Assembly (NCBI GenBank): GCA_041393395.1
Contig: JAWKKG010000007.1
Location: 186,001 to 250,000, forward strand
Reading direction: 5' to 3'
DNA length: 64,000 bases
DNA from: JAGQIB01 sp041393395
GTDB taxonomy: Bacteria; ARS69
Numbering within the stretch: position 1 is the stretch's first letter; each line of letters opens with the position of its first letter. The position numbers were made by a program, and so were the translations under genes. The notes under the pieces are model-generated. The model was not told the DNA's origin. It saw only the letters and a program-made list of their open reading frames with translations, and ran no database searches. Below are positions 59,309-64,000 of the stretch, in pieces.

Positions 59309-60540
59309 AGCTCTTCGCTCCCGCGCCGGTCCCTTTCGACGAGGCGAAACGTCTCGTGCGCGCGGAGATCACTCCGCTCGCGATCGAGCGAGTGCCCCTC
59401 GGTGAGGCCTGGGGGCGCGTACTCGCGACGCCGGTCGTCGCCCGCGATCCCGTGCCGCCGTTCGCGGGATCCATGGTCGACGGTTTCGCCGTGCGCGCGG
59501 CGGACGTCGCGTCGGCGAGCGAAGAGCATCCGGTTCGACTCGTCTGCCGTCGCACGATTGCCGCGGGAGAGGAAGGCGCGGCGGGTCCCGGCCCCGGCGA
59601 GGCGATCCGGATCATGACCGGTGCGCCGGCACCGCGGGACACCGATGCGATCGTGATGCTCGAGGATACGGAGTGGGAGGCGGACCGTGTGTTCGTGCGT
59701 CGGGCGGTGCGGGTCGGCGCGAACCTGCGACGTGTGGGAGAAGACGTCGAGCGGGGCGCCACCGTGCTGGCGCCGGGGCGCGGGCTCCGGCCGGCCGACG
59801 TCGGCGCGTGCGCGGCGGCCGGACACGCCGTCGTCGACGTTCACGCGCGACCGCGTGTCGCGATCCTCGTCACCGGGGACGAGCTGCTGCCGCCCGATGC
59901 GCCGCTCGCACCCGGCAAGATCCGGAGCAGCAACGACTGGACACTGGCGGCCCAGGTTCGGGAGGCCGGTGCGTTGCCGGATGTCCTCGGAGTAGGAGCG
60001 GACTCCGAATCGGACCTCGAGTCCGCGCTCGAACGGGCGAGGGACGTCGATGTGCTGGTGACGTCCGGAGGCGTTTCGGTCGGGGATCGGGACCTCGTGC
60101 GCGCGGTGCTGGCCGCCACCGGATTCGAGGAGCGCTTCTGGCGGGTGGCGTCCAGCCCCGGCAAGCCGCTCCTGTTCGGGCGGCGCGGCCGGACGCTCGT
60201 GTTCGGGCTCCCGGGGAATCCCGTCTCGTCGTCGGTCGCGTTCGAGAACTTCGTGCGGCCGACGCTCCGGGCCCTGCAGGGAGATCTCCATCCCGAGCGG
60301 CCGGTCCTGCGCGCTCGAGTCGAGGCGGAGATCACCGGGCCGGTCGATCGGCGGCACTTCGCGCGGGTGGCGGTCCGGTTCGAAGGCGCGGGTCCGGTGG
60401 TGCGCGAGGTCGGGCCGCGCGGGTCCGGGAATCTCACGTCGCTGGTTCACGCGGACGGTCTCGCGATCCTGCCGGAGGGCGTCGGTCGGGTCGCGGCCGC
60501 GGACACCGTGGACGTGATGTGGCTCGCGGGAGGTCGGTAG
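59305..60540 (+). CDS. moeA: Molybdopterin molybdotransferase MoeA
   Basis: This 411-residue enzyme inserts molybdate into adenylated molybdopterin. It shows VPPFAGSMVDGFAV (usual PPFxxSxMDGYA), IRIMTGAPAPRDTDAIVMLE, ILVTGDELL, VLVTSGGVSVGDRDLV and VFGLPGNPVSSSVAFE, then the C-terminal beta domain (VLRARVEAEITGP). ATG start coupled to cutA. No molybdate transporter or other moa gene is in the window. It faces the minus-strand HupE-like gene across a 234-base gap. Confidence 0.94.
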   Translation: MKLFAPAPVPFDEAKRLVRAEITPLAIERVPLGEAWGRVLATPVVARDPVPPFAGSMVDGFAVRAADVASASEEHPVRLVCRRTIAAGEEGAAGPGPGEAIRIMTGAPAPRDTDAIVMLEDTEWEADRVFVRRAVRVGANLRRVGEDVERGATVLAPGRGLRPADVGACAAAGHAVVDVHARPRVAILVTGDELLPPDAPLAPGKIRSSNDWTLAAQVREAGALPDVLGVGADSESDLESALERARDVDVLVTSGGVSVGDRDLVRAVLAATGFEERFWRVASSPGKPLLFGRRGRTLVFGLPGNPVSSSVAFENFVRPTLRALQGDLHPERPVLRARVEAEITGPVDRRHFARVAVRFEGAGPVVREVGPRGSGNLTSLVHADGLAILPEGVGRVAAADTVDVMWLAGGR

Positions 60541-60774
60541 CAGGCGGGGCCACCCCAAACGTGCTTCACGGGCCTCGCGTACCCTTCCCAGAAACCGCCA
60601 CAGGGCGGACCGGGAATCGTGAACGAACACCGAGTGGGCAGCGCCCGCCTGACCACGACTGTAGCAAACCCCTGCCCCCGATGTCGAGACCCCGAGGCGC
60701 GTAACTGGTTTCACCCCAAGGGCTTCAAGGGTTGCCCGCTTCGTTGGATCGTGGTCGATCCTCTTGCGGCTTCG
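60541..60774. other. Intergenic region between convergent genes
   Basis: No gene, RNA or repeat is convincing here. A perfect six-base stem GGATCG/CGATCC with a TGGT loop (60746-60761) is followed by TCTT and might weakly end moeA transcription. A plus-strand frame from 60619 encodes a short CPRC-containing peptide but runs into the neighbouring gene and lacks a ribosome site. Confidence 0.4.
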
Positions 60775-61569
60775 TCAGCCGTGGCGTCGTTTTGCCGATC
60801 GTCGGGCAAGGAATCCGACGACGAAGAGGAGCGCCGCGGCGCCGAGCGCGATCCGGGTCGGCCCGCCGCGGGCTCGCGAGGCGTGCCCGCCCGCGGGCGG
60901 AGTTGACGCGTTCGTCGCGTCCCCGACCGGCCCGACTTCCGGCGTGAGCCCGGCGCCGAAGTGGCACCAGCCCTTGGTGTCGGTCGGCGGACTCCAGAGT
61001 CGCTCCTCCGGGTAGTCGAGCGCTTCGCCGGCACTCGGAGCCGTGGGGGGAAACGCCCGGGCGATCCCCAGTCCGTCGAGCGCCGTCATCCGGATCTCCT
61101 TCCACCCGCCGACCCCTTCGTGATTCGTGTCGTTCCACACGAGGAAGTTGCGGGGGAGGAGCTCTCCGGTCGCGAGCGGCGCCCGCAGGTCCCAGGCGAT
61201 CCGCACGGTGGAGAGCCCGTTCTCGCCGGGAGGAAAGGACACCGCGGACCACTCGGAGTGGAGCTCGCGGGGCCTGCCGTTCACTTCGAGCCGCAGTTCC
61301 CGCAGGACCTCGACGGTCTTCGCCTCCAGGTACGCCGCGCGCTCCTCGGGCACGACCCGATCGTCGCCGTTCGGATCCACGCGCTCGAGCTCGGGCGCGG
61401 CGGGCATCTCGGCGTAGTCGAGGAGGTACTTCACGCGAACTTCGGCGGGGGAGATCTCGATCCCGGCGTAGTGGCTGATCGAGACGTTCCCCATCGGGTG
61501 GGCGAGCGCGCTCCCGACCCCGACCGCCAGACCACACAGGGCGCCAAGCGCCGGAGCCGGGAGCCTCAC
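60775..61569 (-). CDS. Stand-alone HupE/NicO-type N-terminal domain protein
   Basis: The protein has 264 residues. A signal peptide ending in ALA precedes HPMGNVSISHYAGIEISPAE and VKYLLDYAEMPA, which resembles the extracytoplasmic domain found before the membrane part of HupE/UreJ and NicO nickel/cobalt transporters. An EF-hand-like loop (DPNGDDRVVPEE) follows. The chain ends in one membrane helix (IALGAAALLFVVGFLARR) with a basic tail, so the transporter part is missing. It may be a metal-sensing or adaptor protein; that is inference. GTG start overlapping the TIM-barrel gene stop (GTGA). Confidence 0.75.
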   Translation of the reverse strand: MRLPAPALGALCGLAVGVGSALAHPMGNVSISHYAGIEISPAEVRVKYLLDYAEMPAAPELERVDPNGDDRVVPEERAAYLEAKTVEVLRELRLEVNGRPRELHSEWSAVSFPPGENGLSTVRIAWDLRAPLATGELLPRNFLVWNDTNHEGVGGWKEIRMTALDGLGIARAFPPTAPSAGEALDYPEERLWSPPTDTKGWCHFGAGLTPEVGPVGDATNASTPPAGGHASRARGGPTRIALGAAALLFVVGFLARRSAKRRHG

Positions 61570-62567
61570 GGGGTGCCGCCGTGGCGGCGGACCGCGCTGC
61601 ACATCGTCTGCCAGGCGGCCTCGGGATCTTCACAGGCGAGCCACGACATGCCGGCGGTGCCGCGGTAGCTCCAGTATGCGATGCGTTCCGCGCCGCACTC
61701 GATCGCGACGTCCGTCGCCGCGGCGAGGTCGGACTCCCGGCCGGCGGGAAGCCGGATTCCCTGCAACCAGACCTCCATCTCGAGCCGGCGTTCCGTGCAC
61801 ACGCGCCGGAGCGTCTCGGCGTGCGGGCGAACGAACTCCGCCGGAACGACCGGGCGATCCATCCAGTAGGGATCCGTGGCCAGCCGCGAGAGTCCGGGCA
61901 GCGAGGCGAAGGACTCCCACTCGTCGGAGCCGGCGCGGGCGAACTCGCCGCGCGGCAAGAGGCAGAGCGAGTGGCGGACCGCGTCGCCGGCCTCCCGGAT
62001 CGCTCGTTCGAGAACGTCGCGCAGGCAGTCGTTGCGGAAAGTGGTCAACTCCGAGGCACCTTCCGCGGGCAACGTCGTCTCTCCGGTGCGCTCTCTCCAT
62101 CGCTCGGCGCAGTGGACGCACCGGCAGCATGGGGCGGAGGGGCCCGGGCGGAGCGCACCCAGGTACCAGTGCGGTTCGTCCCAGAAGAGGATGTCCGGTC
62201 CGAACGAGACCGCGGTCCGGGTCCAGCGCGAGAGGAGCTCGCGGGTCGCCGGTGCGCACGGACACGCCGCGGGAACCGGGTGACCTTCGGCGTCGACCTG
62301 CCGTGCCTCCGGGTGGGTGAGTGCGATTTCGGGGTACGCCTCGCCGCCGAACAGCCCGGCGACGCCCCACGGATCGAGCGACGCCTCGAGTCCGCGCTTG
62401 CGCGTCTCCTCCACGAGCCGGGCCACGTCCGCTTCGTGGTAGCGGAGATCGTGCTCCGAGAACGTGTGAGTGACCGCCTGGAATCCGGCCTCGGCGATCT
62501 CGTCGAGGTCGGCGTTCGCGTGTCGTGGGTCCCGGATTCCGAAGTAGCTGACTCCGAAGCGTGCCAA
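61566..62567 (-). CDS. Putative TIM-barrel glycoside-hydrolase-like protein
   Basis: This 333-residue protein without a signal peptide starts with a typical barrel strand (FGVSYFGIRDPRH) and has alternating strands and helices. ILFWDEPHWYLG (127-137) holds a likely catalytic or binding Glu131. PCCRCVHCAERW (146-157) resembles the C-x-C-x-x-C insert seen in some uncharacterised alpha-amylase- or GH-like barrels. Later YWSYRGTAGMSW is barrel-end-like. The substrate is unknown. TTG start with GAGAGG upstream. It is the first of a two-gene minus-strand unit with the HupE-like gene. Confidence 0.7.
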   Translation of the reverse strand: MARFGVSYFGIRDPRHANADLDEIAEAGFQAVTHTFSEHDLRYHEADVARLVEETRKRGLEASLDPWGVAGLFGGEAYPEIALTHPEARQVDAEGHPVPAACPCAPATRELLSRWTRTAVSFGPDILFWDEPHWYLGALRPGPSAPCCRCVHCAERWRERTGETTLPAEGASELTTFRNDCLRDVLERAIREAGDAVRHSLCLLPRGEFARAGSDEWESFASLPGLSRLATDPYWMDRPVVPAEFVRPHAETLRRVCTERRLEMEVWLQGIRLPAGRESDLAAATDVAIECGAERIAYWSYRGTAGMSWLACEDPEAAWQTMCSAVRRHGGTP

Positions 62568-62619
62568 GTGGGCCTCTCCCGCGCCGAAGGACGCCGCAGC
62601 TTACCGCGGCGCGTCGACC

Positions 62620-62633
62620 TTACGGAATCGTAA
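62620..62633. promoter_or_regulatory. Inverted repeat in a divergent promoter region
   Basis: TTACG-GAAT-CGTAA is a perfect five-base palindrome with a four-base centre. It lies in the 233-base gap between the TIM-barrel gene (minus) and the minor pilin operon (plus), in locally low-GC DNA, as expected for an operator. The rest of the gap shows only a GC-rich structured leader. Confidence 0.4.
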
Positions 62634-62800
62634 TGCTCCCATCCGTGCGCGGTAACGCCCCGCCCGGGATCGCCGGGCGGCCCCGAGAGAAAGCGCAAGA
62701 GAAGCCGAGAGTTCCCCACTTCTGCCCGCCGATGAGCCTCGCCGGCGGCTGGCACGGAACTTCCATGATCCGTCGGCAGAAGGGAAAGGGGCGAATCGAG

Positions 62801-63268
62801 ATGAGCCAAAGAAACCGAGGATTCACCACGCTGGAGCTGATGATCGTCCTGACCGTGTTCGGTCTGATGATCGCCGCGTCGTGGGGAAGCATTCAGGGGA
62901 TCATCGATCAGCAGCGGCTGAACGGCGCGACGAACCAGCTGGCGACCCACATGCGGCTCGCTCGCGAGAAGGCCGTCGCCGAGGGCAACAACTACATCGT
63001 GACCTTCCGGATCGCCCAGAACCAGTACCAGGTCTGGGACGACGAAGGAAGCGACTCGATGATGGGGCCTGATGACTCCCGCACGAACTTCGACATGCCG
63101 GATCGCACCGTTCTCCAGAACGCGGCGTTCTTCGGCGCGAACCGCGTGATCTTCCGCCCCGACGGAACGTGCAACGCATCCGGTTCGGTGCAGATCACGA
63201 ATCAGGAAAACACGCGCGAAGTCGACGTGCTCGCGTCCACCGGCAAGATCACCGTCACCACCCCGTGA
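62801..63268 (+). CDS. Type IV minor pilin, FimT/GspH-like
   Basis: The protein has 155 residues. A short basic leader (SQRNRG) is followed by the class III signal G^FTTLELMIVLTVFGLMIAA with Glu5, cut by a prepilin peptidase. The C-terminal domain fits GspH/FimT (QLATHMRLAREKAVAEGNNY, RVIFRPDGTCNASG). It probably primes pilus assembly. ATG start at 62801; an in-frame ATG at 62766 would add 12 residues before a longer basic leader. It is the first gene of a minor pilin operon. Confidence 0.88.
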   Translation: MSQRNRGFTTLELMIVLTVFGLMIAASWGSIQGIIDQQRLNGATNQLATHMRLAREKAVAEGNNYIVTFRIAQNQYQVWDDEGSDSMMGPDDSRTNFDMPDRTVLQNAAFFGANRVIFRPDGTCNASGSVQITNQENTREVDVLASTGKITVTTP

Positions 63269-63276
63269 GGTCCACG

Positions 63277-63699
63277 ATGAACCGAGAACTTGCGATGACG
63301 ACGCCCCAGGGGGGCACGACGCGGGCGAATCGCCTCGAGCGTGGCTTCTCGCTCATCGAGCTGATGATCGCGATCACCATCCTCGGCGTCGGCATCCTGT
63401 CGCTCGCCGGCCTGTTCCCGATCGCGATGCAGAAGGTCAGCCGCGGCGACCTCGAGTCCCGGGCGACGTTCCACGCCCAGGCGAAGATCGAGGAGATCAA
63501 GCGCATGCCGTGGAACAGCCTGACCCCGGCCGTCGGGGGCACGGACAACATGGAGACGATGTTCAACCGGACCTGGAGCGTCCAGCAGGACGTCCCCGTC
63601 GCGGGGATGAAGCAGGTCGACGTCGTCGTCACCTGGAACGACAACCGCGGCGTCCGCACTGTCTCCCTCTCGTCTTTCCTTTCCGACTCCGGAATGTGA
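63277..63699 (+). CDS. Type IV minor pilin, PilV-like
   Basis: The protein has 140 residues with a 24-residue leader ending in ANRLERG, then FSLIELMIAITILGVGILSL with Glu5 for prepilin cleavage. AGLFPIAMQKVSRGDLESRA, and later ATFHAQAKIEEIKRMP and VDVVVTWNDNRG, match PilV/GspI-like minor pilins. ATG start eight bases after the previous gene. It is expected in the same priming complex as its neighbours. Confidence 0.87.
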   Translation: MNRELAMTTPQGGTTRANRLERGFSLIELMIAITILGVGILSLAGLFPIAMQKVSRGDLESRATFHAQAKIEEIKRMPWNSLTPAVGGTDNMETMFNRTWSVQQDVPVAGMKQVDVVVTWNDNRGVRTVSLSSFLSDSGM

Positions 63700-63715
63700 G
63701 AAAGGAGTCCACACC

Positions 63716-64000
63716 ATGAACCGCAATCTCCGATCCGGAATCGGGACGGACCAGCGAGGCTTCACGCTCGTCGAGTCGCTGATCTCGGTCGTCATCGTGG
63801 CGCTCCTGTCCTTCGGACTGTTCCGGATCTTCACGACGACGAACAACACATATGCCCGTGGCACGGAGAACATCGACGGCCAGCAGAACGCCCGCGCGGC
63901 GCTGAACTGGATCGCGAAGGAACTCCGCGGCGCCAAGGGATTCAACGCGATCGCCTCGGATCGCGTTTCGTTCCTCTCGGACGCGAACACCACGAACCAG
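63716..64000 (+). CDS. Type IV minor pilin, PilW/GspJ-like (partial)
   Basis: The gene runs off the right edge; 95 residues are visible. After a 14-residue leader (NRNLRSGIGTDQRG) comes FTLVESLISVVIVALLSFGL with Glu5, then RIFTTTNNTYARGTENIDGQ and ARAALNWIAKELRGA, the usual start of PilW/GspJ. ATG start with GAAAGGAG upstream, 16 bases after the PilV-like gene. It completes the order FimT-PilV-PilW. Confidence 0.87.
   Translation, partial: MNRNLRSGIGTDQRGFTLVESLISVVIVALLSFGLFRIFTTTNNTYARGTENIDGQQNARAALNWIAKELRGAKGFNAIASDRVSFLSDANTTNQ

Noticed and set aside
60619..60906. Small plus-strand frame with CPRC and a Lys-Gly-Phe-Lys-Gly-Cys stretch
   Set aside because: It looked like a zinc ribbon, but there is no ribosome site. 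It runs into the 3' end of the HupE-like gene on the other strand, and its second half is shadow-like.
62640..62800. Possible riboswitch in the GC-rich leader of the pilin operon
   Set aside because: The region can fold, but I could not match the conserved bases of c-di-GMP or other known riboswitch classes.

Overview
The window is about 64 kb of high-GC, densely coded bacterial chromosome. It has no rRNA, tRNA, CRISPR array, insertion sequence or phage gene that I could see. No stretch longer than 300 bases lacks a gene. The cell is a diderm: there is an Omp85-type barrel protein, several lipoproteins and a type IV pilus system. Large secreted proteins end in a FlgD-like (type IX-style) beta domain, others carry VCBS/ASPIC or GWxTD-like domains, and sulfatase-TPR lipoproteins are present. 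That combination fits the FCB superphylum, such as Candidatus Eisenbacteria, Krumholzibacteriota or Gemmatimonadota-like lineages. The placement is an inference from domain content, not from a marker gene.

Layout. 1-2.5 kb: pilT and a downstream degenerate PilT paralogue, both minus strand. 2.5-10 kb: a duplicated-domain protein of unknown function, a rhomboid-TPR protease, a two-domain aspartic protease lipoprotein, an MFS and an SSS transporter, then a DnaQ-like exonuclease fused to a WYL domain and coupled to a family 4 uracil-DNA glycosylase. 10-13.6 kb: two secreted proteins, one a VCBS/ASPIC/FlgD-type protein closed by a strong terminator. 13.7-18.6 kb: 7Fe ferredoxin, proline dehydrogenase, adenosine deaminase, a NUDIX-metallo-beta-lactamase fusion and a DUF1848 protein. 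18.6-21.9 kb: an iron operon of DtxR-type regulator, feoA, feoB and a FeoB-associated Cys protein, with a DtxR-like box on its promoter. 21.9-27 kb (minus): fbp, PIG-L deacetylase, glgC, NUDIX and MmgE/PrpD in one operon. 27-29 kb (minus): nth, a cupredoxin lacking the Cys ligand, and a HAD phosphatase. 29.3-34.7 kb: a four-gene membrane cluster built around a DUF6754 protein, followed by a YyaL-like protein. 34.7-38.3 kb: thiE, a peptide-type ABC binding lipoprotein, a VCBS protein and a NYN-domain protein. 38.3-42.6 kb (minus): beta-oxidation genes fadI and fadJ with a patatin-like protein. 42.8-45.8 kb: UPF0158, pfkA, an XRE-cupin regulator and folE. 46-56.9 kb: a probably very highly expressed secreted protein, an inositol monophosphatase-like enzyme, a protease/propeller/Omp85 chimera, a GWxTD-like lipoprotein and a Trp/Tyr-rich secreted protein. 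57-60.5 kb: a sulfatase-TPR lipoprotein, cutA and moeA. 60.8-64 kb: a stand-alone HupE/NicO-type N-terminal domain, a TIM-barrel protein, and a minor pilin operon (FimT/GspH, PilV-like, PilW-like) running off the right edge.

Two regulatory patterns recur. Vegetative-type promoters can be read by eye in front of many transcription units (TTGAC-like box, 17-18 bases, TAnnnT). Translational coupling is very common: nine junctions use a four-base NTGA overlap with all four start codons, including one CTG. The best candidate for an undescribed system is the DUF6754 membrane cluster at 29.3-32.9 kb. Other good leads are the degenerate PilT paralogue, the protease-propeller-Omp85 chimera and the highly expressed secreted protein with its structured leader.
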